Source of the DNA: Phycisphaerales bacterium
GTDB taxonomy: Bacteria > Planctomycetota > Phycisphaerae > Phycisphaerales > UBA1924
Reading direction: 5' to 3'
Assembly (NCBI GenBank): GCA_020845755.1
Contig: JADLFE010000009.1
Coordinates: 248,001 to 312,000, forward strand
Length of the DNA stretch: 64,000 nt
Positions 55,514 through 64,000 of this stretch are shown here, piece after piece. Position 1 is the stretch's first letter, and each line of letters opens with the position of its first letter. Below the pieces are notes generated by a model. The model did no database searches. It had not been told where the DNA came from and was given only the letters and a program-made list of their open reading frames with translations. The translations under genes and the position numbers were made by a program.

Positions 55514-55519
55514 AGTCTA
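55514..55519 (-). promoter_or_regulatory. -10-like box of the NtrC-type gene
   Basis: TAGACT on the minus strand ends 7 nt before the ATG at 55506; it lies between the cysQ stop and this start. Confidence 0.45.
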
Positions 55520-55541
55520 GGTTCCGTCCGGCAAGGACCGA

Positions 55542-56552
55542 TCATCCCGCGCTCTGGGCTTTCACTTTCGCGATCGCGTCGATCACCGCCGCGTGGATCG
55601 ATCGCTCGCAGCACACGATCCCCGCGTTCTTCTCCAGCCCGCGCCCATGCCCGAACTCCAGCGGCTTGCCGTACACGTCGCTCACCACGCACCCGCTCTC
55701 GCTGGCGACCAGCGATCCCGCCGCGTGATCCCAGATCCGCTCCACGTACCCCTTCTTGGTCGGCAGGCGCAGGTACAGATCGCCCTGCCCGCGCGCCACG
55801 ACGGCGTATTTGCACTGGCTGTCCACCTGCACCAACTCAAACTTCGGGCTCACGATCGCCGCGACCTGGTCCGTCGCGGAGATGTTCGAGTGGGCCTTCT
55901 CAACCGACGCCGTCACCCGCAAAGGCGCGCCAGCCCGGCGCGGCACGCGCGTGATCTTCCGCGGCGTGGCTCCCAGCACCGCGTCGCTCTCGAACAGCCC
56001 GCCGCCGCGCACGCACGAATACACCGTGCCCGTCGCGTCGGGCTTGCCGAGCGGCCTGTCGAACGACGACGGCAGGTTCGGGCAGCCCATCGCGCCGACC
56101 ACCGGCTCTCCGTGCTCCACGTAGGCCAGCGCGACGGCGTACTGCTCGCCGCGCAGAAAGCCCTTGGTGCCGTCGACCGGATCGAGTGTCCAGAATCCCT
56201 GGACGCTGGGCTCGCCGTGCCCACGCTCCAGCGCCGCGATGAACCTCTCGCGCGTGACATCGGGCCATACAACCCGGGCCGCGTCGACTGCGGCGGTGAG
56301 TTGCGCGTCGTTGGCGGCCTCCTTCAGAAAGTCGCTCGACTCCTCCCCCACCAGCACGAACGCGTCCAATCGATGCGCCAGCACGTGCGCGACGACAGCC
56401 TGCGCGGCAAAGTCGGCGACCGTCACCGGGCTGTTGTCGTCCTTGGTGATCGCGCGGACCTCGCCGATCCGCGACTGCACCGCCCGGCACACGACGCTGG
56501 CGTGCAGCACGGCCTCACGCGCGTACTCGATCCAATTCGCTCTGGCCGTCAT
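55542..56552 (-). CDS. cysQ: 3'(2'),5'-bisphosphate nucleotidase, HAL2/SAL1-like
   Basis: A 336-residue inositol monophosphatase-fold enzyme that recycles PAP, the by-product of PAPS use, to AMP. The metal site has 'VLVGEESSDFL' (Glu), 'WTLDPVDGTKGFLRG' (Asp-Pro-Val-Asp-Gly-Thr, with the HAL2-type extension KGFLRG) and 'RIWDHAAGSLVASESGC' (Asp). The length and this extension point to the HAL2/SAL1 type, more typical of yeast and plants, rather than the short CysQ of E. coli. AAGGAG is upstream of the ATG. It follows cysC in the same direction, 158 bp downstream, which supports a sulfur role. Confidence 0.88.
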   Translation of the reverse strand: MTARANWIEYAREAVLHASVVCRAVQSRIGEVRAITKDDNSPVTVADFAAQAVVAHVLAHRLDAFVLVGEESSDFLKEAANDAQLTAAVDAARVVWPDVTRERFIAALERGHGEPSVQGFWTLDPVDGTKGFLRGEQYAVALAYVEHGEPVVGAMGCPNLPSSFDRPLGKPDATGTVYSCVRGGGLFESDAVLGATPRKITRVPRRAGAPLRVTASVEKAHSNISATDQVAAIVSPKFELVQVDSQCKYAVVARGQGDLYLRLPTKKGYVERIWDHAAGSLVASESGCVVSDVYGKPLEFGHGRGLEKNAGIVCCERSIHAAVIDAIAKVKAQSAG

Positions 56553-56575
56553 GCCGGCTCCTTGCTGGGTGAGAG

Positions 56576-56711
56576 GGCATCGGGCATTGGGGATCCGAAA
56601 AGCAGAAGTGGACGAGTGGCAATGCGGTCAAGCGTCCGAGCCCCATGGACGTCTTCGCCTCACTTCGACTCATCGTCTCTTGTCGATGTCTGATGCCTGA
56701 TCTCCGATGCC
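56576..56711. repeat. Two facing copies of a short intergenic repeat
   Basis: GGCATCGGGCATTGG (56576-56590, plus strand) and GGCATCGGAGATCAGG followed by CATCA (minus strand, 56711-56691) face each other in the gap between cysC and cysQ. A third copy, GGCATCGGGCATCAGG, is at 22162-22177. They may be part of a small repeat family or pairing arms of a hairpin. Confidence 0.5.
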
Positions 56712-57337
56712 TATCCCTTCAACACGCCTTTGGCCTTCAGCAGGTCCATGCACGCCGCCACGCACTGGTCGACACTCATGGTCGCGGGCTTGAGAACCAG
56801 TTCGGGGTTGCTCGGCGCTTCGTAGGGGTCGTCGATGCCGGTGAAGCCCTTGAGCTCACCGGCGCGGGCCTTCTTGTAGAGGCCCTTGGGGTCGCGCTGC
56901 TCGCACACGTCGATCGGAGTATCGACGAAGACCTCGATGAAGACCATCGCGCCGGCTTTGTCCTTCTCGTGGAGTTCGCGGCAGAGGTCGCGGTCCTTGC
57001 GGTACGGGCTGATGAAACTGGTCAGCGCGACGCACCCGGAATCGGCGAAGAGCTTGGCGACCTCGCCGATGCGCCGGATGTTCTCGGCGCGATCGTCGGC
57101 GCTGAAGCCCAGGTTCTTGTTGAGGCCGAAGCGGATGTTGTCGCCGTCGAGGCGGTAGCAGTTGATGCCGGCGTTGACCAGCGACTGCTCAAGCGCGCTG
57201 GCGATGGTCGATTTGCCCGAGGCCGAGAGGCCCGTGAACCACATGGTGCAGCCGACCGCGTTCAGCGCCTTCCAGCGCTCGGCCCGCGTGAAGTTCCCCT
57301 CGTGCCAGTGGATGTTCGTCGCCTTCTGAACCGTCAC
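56711..57337 (-). CDS. cysC: Adenylyl-sulfate kinase (APS kinase)
   Basis: A 208-residue kinase that turns APS into PAPS. The P-loop is '[15 protein letters not shown]', then '[37 protein letters not shown]' with the APS site, '[12 protein letters not shown]', and '[24 protein letters not shown]' typical of CysC. It starts with GTG, with GGAGG five bases upstream. It is divergent from sat across 170 bp, so the two activation steps are controlled from one region. PAPS can feed sulfotransferases or reduction; no PAPS reductase is in the window. Confidence 0.94.
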   Translation of the reverse strand: MTVQKATNIHWHEGNFTRAERWKALNAVGCTMWFTGLSASGKSTIASALEQSLVNAGINCYRLDGDNIRFGLNKNLGFSADDRAENIRRIGEVAKLFADSGCVALTSFISPYRKDRDLCRELHEKDKAGAMVFIEVFVDTPIDVCEQRDPKGLYKKARAGELKGFTGIDDPYEAPSNPELVLKPATMSVDQCVAACMDLLKAKGVLKG

Positions 57338-57361
57338 AGTGACCTCCGTCTTCCCCGCCTT

Positions 57362-57433
57362 GGGCGAAAAATCGCCCGACCCGGGCGAGTTCCAATCGTG
57401 CCCGTCCGACCCCGGCGAATCAAGCGAATTCGC
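57362..57433. promoter_or_regulatory. Hairpin and palindrome between cysC and sat
   Basis: GGGCGA-AAAA-TCGCCC (57362-57377) forms a 6-bp hairpin, and GCGAATTCGC (57424-57433) is a 10-bp palindrome. Both lie in the 170-bp divergent gap and are candidate operators for shared control. A TACCCT box further on may serve sat. Confidence 0.35.
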
Positions 57434-57507
57434 CCCTATCGCCCCCGATCGCGCTACCCTTGGTGCTCATTCCGCCCCGCACTTCCCGCTTTTCTGGAGA
57501 CCGCACC

Positions 57508-58686
<1,179 letters not shown>

Positions 58687-58873
58687 ATCACCAAACACAC
58701 GCCTGACGCACGTGCCCCGGGAGGTCTCTTTGGCTGGATGACGCCCCCTCCGGGCACGCCGGGAGGCTGGTTTGGCGATTTGAGCCCCGGCGATTTGGCG
58801 ATTTCTGGACGCCCGCCTACCATCCCCACCCCGATCGCGGCCAGATGCCGCTCGGAGTTTCGGAGCTTTCCCC
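58687..58873 (+). promoter_or_regulatory. Possible structured leader of rplU
   Basis: The gap has two CGGGAGG blocks with a CCCTCC block between them, so the middle part could pair with either side. GGCGATTT then recurs three times within 35 bases. A TACCAT box and a GGAG site lie nearer the gene. A mutually exclusive fold of this kind resembles ribosomal protein leaders that give feedback control, but I cannot prove it. Confidence 0.3.
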
Positions 58874-59200
58874 ATGTACGCGATTATCCACGAGTCCGGC
58901 GGTCAGCGCAAGGTCGCCCAGGGCGACGAGATCCTCGTCGACCTGATCGATGCCGGTGAGTCCAAGCCGGGCCAGAAGGTCACGTTCGACAAGGTGCTCA
59001 TCGTCGGCAACGTCGGCGGCGATGCCAAGCTCGGCCAGCCGTTCGTGGCGGGCGCGTCGGTCACGGGCGAGGTCCTCTCGCCGGTCGTGATGGGCGAGAA
59101 GATCGACGTGTGGAAGTTCCGCGAGAAGAAGGCATGGCAGCGGAAGAACGGGCACCGCCAGCGCTACACGCTGGTCAAGGTGACCAACATCAAGGGCTGA
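58874..59200 (+). CDS. rplU: Large ribosomal subunit protein bL21
   Basis: A 108-residue ribosomal protein that binds 23S rRNA. 'MYAIIHESGGQRKVAQGDEILVDL', 'FDKVLIVG' and 'KNGHRQRYTLVKVTNI' are the usual marks. The gene is normally followed at once by rpmA (bL27); here a strong terminator follows after about 90 bp and no rpmA is seen. Upstream, the gap to sat (187 bp) may hold a structured leader. Confidence 0.96.
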   Translation: MYAIIHESGGQRKVAQGDEILVDLIDAGESKPGQKVTFDKVLIVGNVGGDAKLGQPFVAGASVTGEVLSPVVMGEKIDVWKFREKKAWQRKNGHRQRYTLVKVTNIKG

Positions 59201-59288
59201 GTATCTTGGGGCTGATCCAGTCGAACGCGGCGCGGGCCGAGCCCCCGTCAATGTTCGCCCGACGCCGCGATGAGATTGTCAGAGAATG

Positions 59289-59314
59289 AACCCGGGCCTG
59301 GTCCCGGGTTTTTT
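59289..59314 (+). terminator. Terminator after rplU
   Basis: An 8-bp stem (59289-59296 with 59303-59310), loop of six, then T's through 59314. The stem is strong and the T run clean. Confidence 0.92.
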
Positions 59315-59439
59315 CGTGGAGAGAAAGAGACGGAGTGGAGAGAAGGTGTAGTCTGGTGGTCGAGCGATCGGGTGGCATGCATGGTCGCATCCGTTCTGGC
59401 TGGTGCCTTCTCCGATGCGCATCCCCCGACGTCCAGTGC

Positions 59440-59964
59440 CTACTTCACGAACGTCCAGCGTTCGCGATCCTTCTTCACGCCCGGGAAGGGCAGGGCCCGG
59501 CCGTGGGAGACACAATAGACGCCGGGTGAGAGGACGCCGGTGGCGAAGATCGCTTCGGTGAGGTTCTGGAGCGCGTCGGAGCGCGTCATCTCGTAGGGGC
59601 GGAACGCGCCGGTGAGGACGACGGGGACGGACGGCGTGCCGATCTCGCTTGCGATGCGGTCGCCGGTGATGGAGAGGGTGTCGGTGCCGTGGAGGATGAC
59701 CACGCCGTGGATCGGCGAGGCGACGCCGGGCTTGACGACACCGCCGCAGGCACGGACGGCCTCGATGATGCGGGCGCGGTCGTCGTCGGTCATGACGAGG
59801 CTGTCCTTGCTCATGAGTTCGATGACGCTGACGCTGGTGTCTTCGAGGCGGAGGCGCTTGAGCATGCGGCGGACGATGGATCGCTTGTTTTCGAGGCTTC
59901 CGGTGGCTTCGTCGTAGGTCTTTTCGATGGTGCCGCCGGTGGTGATGAGCGTGATGTGGCGCAT
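59440..59964 (-). CDS. Half-length asparaginase-like protein
   Basis: A 174-residue protein that matches only the N-terminal domain of L-asparaginases. 'ITLITTGGTIEKTYDE' holds the first catalytic Thr, and 'VVILHGTDTLSIT' holds the second Thr-Asp pair. 'VVLTGAFRPYEMTRSDALQNL' is also as in the family. Full-length asparaginases have a second domain of about 130 residues, which is absent here; stand-alone domains of this type exist in bacteria. It may be an amidase with other substrates. TACCCT ends 6 nt before the ATG. Confidence 0.82.
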   Translation of the reverse strand: MRHITLITTGGTIEKTYDEATGSLENKRSIVRRMLKRLRLEDTSVSVIELMSKDSLVMTDDDRARIIEAVRACGGVVKPGVASPIHGVVILHGTDTLSITGDRIASEIGTPSVPVVLTGAFRPYEMTRSDALQNLTEAIFATGVLSPGVYCVSHGRALPFPGVKKDRERWTFVK

Positions 59965-59970
59965 GGGAAG

Positions 59971-59976
59971 AGGGTA
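59971..59976 (-). promoter_or_regulatory. -10-like box of the half-length asparaginase gene
   Basis: TACCCT on the minus strand ends 6 nt before the ATG at 59964; the divergent pseudopilin gene has its own box 53 bp away. Confidence 0.5.
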
Positions 59977-60028
59977 CGCGGGGAATTTGGCAATCTCGCG
60001 GGCGTTGTGTTTGGTGGGAGGGGTTTGG

Positions 60029-60034
60029 TAGCAT
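60029..60034 (+). promoter_or_regulatory. -10-like box of the pseudopilin gene
   Basis: TAGCAT ends 6 nt before the ATG at 60041. TTGTGT lies 18 bp upstream and could be a weak -35 box. Confidence 0.5.
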
Positions 60035-60040
60035 GATGGC

Positions 60041-60847
60041 ATGGACCAGAGCCCGCCACTGCGCGATCGGCCTGCTTGCCTGTTCGATGGATCACGATGG
60101 GCACGCCGCGCGAGATGTGCGTTCACGCTCATCGAACTCCTGGTGGTGATCGCGATCATCGCGCTCTTGATAGCGATCTTGCTCCCGGCGCTGGGGCAGG
60201 CGCGTGCGGCGGGGAAGCAGACGGTGTGCCTGGCAAACCTGGGCCAACTCGGGCAGGCGCTGGTGCATTACCAGGCGGCGAATAAAGGCTATTTCCCGGG
60301 GCACCACACGCAGAGCCCGGTCTACATCGTCTGGCCGCCGCGGCTTCGCTTCCAACTCAACGGCGTGATGAAGGTCTTCAACTGCCCCTCGGTGCTCCCG
60401 GAGTTCACGTGGCAGCGGGTGTACAAGGCCAACATGAAGGCCGAGTACGGCTACGACGAGAACGAGAAGCGGCTGAACAACGTGTCGGGATTCAGTTACG
60501 GATACAACGACTGGGGCGTGCAGGAGTTCACCGTTCCGCACCTGGGGCTCGGCGGCTGGGTCGGGCACAAAGACTTCGGCGAGGTGAAAGACACGCGTGT
60601 GGCGTTCCCCTCGGAGATGGTCATGCTGGCCGACAGCAAGTCGGACTTCAACTGGGACACGGCACTGGATCCCAGCGACGCGGCCGATGCGGAATGGCCG
60701 AGCCCGCGCCACGCGGGCGGGTCCAACTTCGTGTGGGGCGACGGACACGCCAGCGCCAAGAAGCAGCGAGACATGGTGGCGCCGACGCTCGAGGCGCGGC
60801 GCAAGTGGAACAACGATGGCAAGGCGCACGAGGAATACTGGCAGTAG
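60041..60847 (+). CDS. Prepilin-type N-terminal cleavage/methylation protein (pseudopilin-like)
   Basis: A 268-residue protein. The prepilin signal is '[26 protein letters not shown]' (split here over two runs: [11 protein letters not shown] and [15 protein letters not shown]), with the cleavage site just before Phe and the methylated residue. The signal is preceded by 28 residues rather than the usual 5-10. The C-terminal domain has '[12 protein letters not shown]' and '[15 protein letters not shown]', the H-x-G...DG ending found in planctomycete pseudopilins of the DUF1559 group. They are numerous in these genomes and are thought to form parts of a type II secretion or pilus-like system. 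Confidence 0.88.
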   Translation: MDQSPPLRDRPACLFDGSRWARRARCAFTLIELLVVIAIIALLIAILLPALGQARAAGKQTVCLANLGQLGQALVHYQAANKGYFPGHHTQSPVYIVWPPRLRFQLNGVMKVFNCPSVLPEFTWQRVYKANMKAEYGYDENEKRLNNVSGFSYGYNDWGVQEFTVPHLGLGGWVGHKDFGEVKDTRVAFPSEMVMLADSKSDFNWDTALDPSDAADAEWPSPRHAGGSNFVWGDGHASAKKQRDMVAPTLEARRKWNNDGKAHEEYWQ

Positions 60848-60858
60848 GAGCGCGCACC

Positions 60859-61239
60859 ATCAACACCGGCTCGATCATCAAACTCACGGTCGCGGCGCTG
60901 GCGCTCCTCGCGGCGGCGGTGATCGCGTGGCGCTCCATCGGGTCGTCGGCGGGCACGGGCGAGCACGCCATGGACTACGACGAGACACGGACGCGCTGGC
61001 TGTGCCTCGACGCGGCGTGCAAAGAGGAATTCACGCTCTCGACCTCGGAACTCGGGGAGTTTTACTCAGAGCACGAGGACCAGAACCCGCCCTGCCCGGC
61101 GTGCAAGAAGCAGAACACGACGCGGGCTTCGCGGTGCGAGGCGTGCACGAAGTTCTATGTGCCCACGCACGAGCCGCCGGCTACGGGGCAGAAGCCAAAG
61201 CCCCAGACGTGTCCGCATTGCGGAAAGCCGGTGCGCTAG
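60859..61239 (+). CDS. Small membrane-anchored zinc-ribbon protein with an apparent ATC start
   Basis: A 126-residue protein. It begins with one membrane helix (about 8-27, 'LTVAALALLAAAVIAW') and carries three zinc-type Cys pairs or ribbons: 'CLDAACKEEF', 'CPACKKQNTTRASRCEACTKF' (split: CPACKKQNTTR, ASRCEACTKF) and 'CPHCGKPVR' at the end. The frame has no ATG, GTG or TTG near its beginning; AGGAG (60846-60850) is 8 nt before an in-frame ATC at 60859, which I take as the start. An alternative GTG at 60805 would sit within the pseudopilin gene and lacks a ribosome site. The gene begins 12 bp after the pseudopilin gene and probably shares its mRNA. Confidence 0.6.
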   Translation: MNTGSIIKLTVAALALLAAAVIAWRSIGSSAGTGEHAMDYDETRTRWLCLDAACKEEFTLSTSELGEFYSEHEDQNPPCPACKKQNTTRASRCEACTKFYVPTHEPPATGQKPKPQTCPHCGKPVR

Positions 61240-61427
61240 CCGGCACTTGCACGCCCAACTTCCCATAAGTCCCACGTCACAATCGTCACACGCGGTACCT
61301 GATCCGGTGCTTGACCGCGCAGGCGGCACCGGCGCTCCACACACACGCGGATTGGGCCGATGTCCTTGACGGGTGGGTACGCACGCGCGCCCCGCCGTGG
61401 CATCGCTTCAGAGAGAGGCCGGACGCC

Positions 61428-62210
61428 GTGGACAAAGCCAGTCTCATCGGAACGCTGATCGGTGTCTTCTGCCTGGGCTTCGTCGCCTACGAGGGATCGC
61501 ACGGGCACCTGGCGATGTTCTACTCCCAGGAAGGCGTCTTCACAGTTATCGGCGGGTCGATCTCGGTTATCTTCATGGCGCTTCCACTGAGTCGCGTGAT
61601 GGCCGTCGGCGGCTACATGAAGAAGTTCATGTTCCACAAGGGCAAGGGCCCCATCGAGATCATTCAGGTTATTCAGGCGCTGGCGGAGAAGGCGCGTCGC
61701 GACGGCATCCTGGCGCTGGAATCCGAGACACGCAAGATCGAGGACCCGTTCCTGGCCGCGGGGCTGAAGATGGCGGTCGACGGCGTGGACCCATCGAACA
61801 TCGAGATGACCCTGCGGATGGAAGTGCTGGCGATGCAGGACCGGCACAAGTCGGGCAAGAAGTTCTTCGATCTGGTGAAGGTGTACGGGCCGGCGTGGGG
61901 GCTGGTGGGCACGCTGATCGGGCAGATCGGCATGTTCGGCCAGTTGGGCGACGGCGACATCGGCGCCATGGGCAAGATGCTCGCGCTGGCCGTCGTCGCA
62001 ACGATGTACGGCACGGTACTGGCCAACGCGGTGGCGGGCCCGATCGGCGACAAACTGGCGCTGCGTTCGTCGGAGGAGATCCTGGCGCGCGAGATGATGC
62101 TCCAGGGGATCCTCTCGATTCAGGCGGGCGATAACCCGCGTGTCACGCTGGACCGCATGATGTCGTTCGTCCCGGCCGCCACCCGCGGCAATGTCAAGGT
62201 CGCCGCCTGA
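61428..62210 (+). CDS. motA: Flagellar motor stator protein MotA
   Basis: A 260-residue stator subunit with four membrane helices: 'SLIGTLIGVFCLGFVAY' at the start, 'GVFTVIGGSISVIFMALPL', 'AWGLVGTLIGQIGMFGQL' and 'MLALAVVATMYGTVLANAVAGPI'. The cytoplasmic loop has the torque-generating Arg/Glu stretch ('EKARRDGILALESETRKIEDPFLAAGLKMAVDG'). It conducts H+ or Na+ with MotB. A GTG start is used, with AGAGAGG upstream; the upstream open frame lacks a membrane-compatible beginning. The motB gene starts 30 bp after it. Confidence 0.92.
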   Translation: MDKASLIGTLIGVFCLGFVAYEGSHGHLAMFYSQEGVFTVIGGSISVIFMALPLSRVMAVGGYMKKFMFHKGKGPIEIIQVIQALAEKARRDGILALESETRKIEDPFLAAGLKMAVDGVDPSNIEMTLRMEVLAMQDRHKSGKKFFDLVKVYGPAWGLVGTLIGQIGMFGQLGDGDIGAMGKMLALAVVATMYGTVLANAVAGPIGDKLALRSSEEILAREMMLQGILSIQAGDNPRVTLDRMMSFVPAATRGNVKVAA

Positions 62211-62240
62211 TCGTGAGGGTGGAGCGAACGAAGGATCACC

Positions 62241-63104
62241 ATGTCAGACCATGAAGAAGGACATGACGAAAAGGAACATGGCGGGGGAGGCCATGGCGGT
62301 GGCGGGCACGGCGGCGGCCATGGCGGCGGCCACGAAGAGCACGAGGGCGTGCCGGAGTGGATGATCTCGTTCGCGGATAACACCGCGCTCATGATGGGTC
62401 TGTTCGTGATCCTGCTGGCGATGAACATGGGACCGAAGGCCGACCCCGTCATGGGCGGCCAGCCGGACGAGAACGGCGCGGGCGAGAGCATGTCGGCCGA
62501 GGACCGCATGCTCGACCTGGCGATCGGCATCAGGGCCGCGTTCAACAACCCGGTGAGCATCGATTCCAAAGACCCACGCGAGGCAGCGCTGGTTCGTCGC
62601 AAGAAGGAAAAGATGTTCGGCCCGGTCAAGGAGGCCGGCCCGCCCGGCAACCAGGAGACCGGCCAGGGCCCGACGCAGACCGACGTATCGAACGTCTCGA
62701 ACACCGTCAGCTTTGAGGACGGATCGGCGCAGTTCAACGCCGCGGCTCGCGACGCCGTGATCGACATGGCAACGCGTGCCAAGGATCAGCGGTTTGTGAT
62801 CGAGGTGCGCGGGCACATCTCCCCCACCGAGCGCATGCGCTCGGGCGGCGATCGAGGCTATAAACTCGCGTTCGATCGAGCCCAGGCGGTCGCGAACCTG
62901 ATGGCGGCCAACGGCGTGAAGTGGGAGAACATCCGACTGGTCGCGTGCGCCGACAACGAACGGGCCGTCCCGCGGGCCTACACCGAGGCGGACCAACGCA
63001 AAAACCAGCGTGCTGAGATCGTGATCACCAAGCAACTGGTCGGACCTGACCCCCTCTCGCGGCCGAGTTCGGGCGGCGCGAGCGCGCCCCCGGGTCAATA
63101 CTGA
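62241..63104 (+). CDS. motB: Flagellar motor stator protein MotB (OmpA-type) with His/Gly-rich N terminus
   Basis: A 287-residue stator anchor. One membrane helix follows residue 40 ('WMISFADNTALMMGLFVILL'), with the ion-binding Asp46. The C-terminal OmpA domain binds peptidoglycan ('FVIEVRGHISPTERMR', 'YKLAFDRAQAVANLM', 'DQRKNQRAEIVI'). The first 36 residues are odd: nine His interleaved with runs of Gly and some Glu, ahead of the helix, that is on the cytoplasmic side. Ordinary MotB proteins have a short charged tail there. The repeat could bind metal ions or contact the motor. AAGGA is upstream of the ATG. Confidence 0.9.
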   Translation: MSDHEEGHDEKEHGGGGHGGGGHGGGHGGGHEEHEGVPEWMISFADNTALMMGLFVILLAMNMGPKADPVMGGQPDENGAGESMSAEDRMLDLAIGIRAAFNNPVSIDSKDPREAALVRRKKEKMFGPVKEAGPPGNQETGQGPTQTDVSNVSNTVSFEDGSAQFNAAARDAVIDMATRAKDQRFVIEVRGHISPTERMRSGGDRGYKLAFDRAQAVANLMAANGVKWENIRLVACADNERAVPRAYTEADQRKNQRAEIVITKQLVGPDPLSRPSSGGASAPPGQY

Positions 63105-63207
63105 TCGGCCGGTGCACCACGGAGGCGACCCGCCCGCCGGCTTCGCTGGCGGCGCTGACGATTCGGCGCGGATGTGGTACCCTCTTCACGTTCTCCGGAG
63201 CCGTCGC

Positions 63208-63525
63208 ATGATCACGTGGAAGCGAACACTGCGAACACTCTCGTCCGAGCGGTTCATCGCGTATAAGGATGGGCGTGAGGCCGCGCTGGTCGACCTGCAC
63301 TTTCTGGGCCTCGGCCCGCGCACGCCTGTGAGCGGCACGGTCGTGCTGCTGGAGAACTCCGGCTGGCGCGAGGAGGACGTGCCGGATCTGCTGTCGTCGC
63401 TCGACGAGGAGTTCCTGCCCGAGGTTGACGCAGCGGAAGGCACGCTGACGTACACCGTGGTGATGGGGCGCTTGATCGCGAGCTACGAAGCGATGGCGGA
63501 CGGCGGCGGGGATGATGAGGAGTAG
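63208..63525 (+). CDS. Small conserved-looking protein of unknown function
   Basis: A 105-residue acidic protein. It reads 'TLRTLSSERFIAYKDGREAALVDLHFLG' near its start and 'WREEDVPDLLSSLDEEFLPEVD' in the middle, with an Asp/Glu/Gly end. There is no signal peptide and no domain I recognise. CGGAG lies 7 nt before the ATG and TACCCT at 63178-63183 may be the -10 box, so it has its own promoter after motB. Confidence 0.6.
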   Translation: MITWKRTLRTLSSERFIAYKDGREAALVDLHFLGLGPRTPVSGTVVLLENSGWREEDVPDLLSSLDEEFLPEVDAAEGTLTYTVVMGRLIASYEAMADGGGDDEE

Positions 63526-63801
63526 CACCTCACCGAGCATGGGTGAGACAGCAGCGCGTGAGCAGGCGTGACCCGGGCCTGAGCGGGCTCGTGTAGACGC
63601 ACACCTTGCGTGGTGCATCGCGTCAAAGGACAAGCGAGATTCATGGGCCGCACCCACGCTCGTGAGCCCGTGCGTGCGGTCGGATGCGTTACGGCAGGGC
63701 AATGACACGGGTCCCGACGACGGGAGTGACCAGATGACTCCGCCCCGGAGCGGCGCTATGGTTCTCCCCGCCGCGGGCATGGGCCCGGGGCGTGAAAAGT
63801 C

Positions 63802-63875
63802 GGGCGCATAGCTCAGTTGGCTAGAGCGCGGCTGTCACATAGCCGAGGTCACAGGTTCGAGTCCTGTTGCGCCCA
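63802..63875 (+). tRNA. tRNA-Val (anticodon CAC)
   Basis: A complete cloverleaf of 74 nt: acceptor GGGCGCA/TGCGCCC with A73, D arm GCTC/GAGC, anticodon stem CGGCT/AGCCG, loop GTCACAT with anticodon CAC (reads GUG), variable AGGTC, T arm ACAGG/CCTGT around TTCGAGT. CCA is not encoded. Position 32 is G, where a pyrimidine is usual. An Asp(GUC) reading was considered, but the stem would not pair. Confidence 0.92.
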
Positions 63876-63901
63876 TTTCCTCTTTTTCAACGCGATCACA
63901 C

Positions 63902-63974
63902 GCGCGCCCACAAGCGACGAAATTGGCTTGATTTGTTGGCGTTTCCGCGTTTCGCTGGTTTTGTGTGGGCGCGC
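63902..63974. repeat. Inverted repeat downstream of the tRNA
   Basis: GCGCGCCCACA (63902-63912) and TGTGGGCGCGC (63964-63974) are perfect 11-bp arms with 51 bases between. It begins 27 bp past the tRNA. The window ends 26 bases further, so its surroundings are not visible. Confidence 0.5.
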
Positions 63975-64000
63975 CTTGGCGCGTGTCTGTTGCCTTTTCT

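Noticed and set aside
54226-55728. A 500-residue open frame on the plus strand opposite the NtrC-type gene
   Set aside because: Shadow of the sigma-54 activator, which has Walker motifs and a Fis-type end on the other strand.
63526-63801. Possible structured RNA between the last small gene and the tRNA
   Set aside because: Several GC hairpins occur (for example CTCACC/GGTGAG at 63529-63547), but none has a T run or a pattern of a known RNA family.
63802-63875. tRNA-Asp (GUC) reading of the tRNA gene
   Set aside because: Shifting the loop to place GTC as anticodon breaks the 5-bp anticodon stem; CAC (Val) gives perfect pairing and U33.

Overview
The window looks like chromosomal DNA of a planctomycete, most likely class Phycisphaerae. 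The basis is high GC, several planctomycete-typical families (a DUF1549/DUF1553 protein with planctomycete cytochrome c, a DUF1501 protein, a C-terminal EF-hand/dockerin-like tag ending in Gly-Cys), many Tat or lipoprotein exports, and a flagellar MotAB pair. I see no insertion sequence, phage, CRISPR array or rRNA. Gene density is high and both strands are used, with several tail-to-tail overlaps.

Layout. 1-6076: tail of a TolC-like protein, GNAT acetyltransferase, secreted DUF6263-like protein, threonine aldolase, an Hsp20 gene behind a good sigma-54 promoter, an aromatic-rich TPR protein and a lipoprotein. 6080-19371: amidohydrolase; glycosyltransferase, mannose-1-phosphate guanylyltransferase and RuvX; lipoprotein; Gfo/Idh/MocA oxidoreductase; MFS transporter; a small basic conserved protein; AmmeMemoRadiSam protein B; UbiX; lipoprotein; pyrB-gmk. 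19372-26854: membrane protein, a secreted agmatine-deiminase-family protein with two dockerin-like repeats, a LolA-like protein, a TPR metallopeptidase and an acyltransferase. 26989-35725: FtsK, and on the minus strand a three-gene operon (DUF2231-cytochrome-LRR, DUF1549/DUF1553, DUF1501).

35867-51490 is the most interesting stretch. It encodes a Tat-exported glycosylasparaginase, a response regulator with an HD-GYP phosphodiesterase, triosephosphate isomerase, a GH38 alpha-mannosidase, an ABC sugar importer without ATPase, a GH2 beta-mannosidase and a GH29 alpha-L-fucosidase lipoprotein. The four hydrolases are the same activities that dismantle Asn-linked glycans in lysosomes. I infer a split pathway: fucose and asparagine removed outside the cytoplasm, mannose-rich remnants imported and trimmed inside.

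51520-64000: a DUF1028/VCBS-repeat dockerin protein; an NtrC-type sigma-54 activator; a sulfate-activation set (cysQ, cysC, sat); rplU with a strong terminator and no rpmA behind it; a half-length asparaginase; a pseudopilin; a zinc-ribbon protein with no normal start codon; motA-motB; a small unknown protein; and tRNA-Val(CAC) flanked by an inverted repeat.

A signal that crosses the window: at least eleven genes have a TA-N3-T/C hexamer ending 5-8 nt before the start codon, most without a Shine-Dalgarno sequence. This suggests leaderless mRNAs and settles several start codons.
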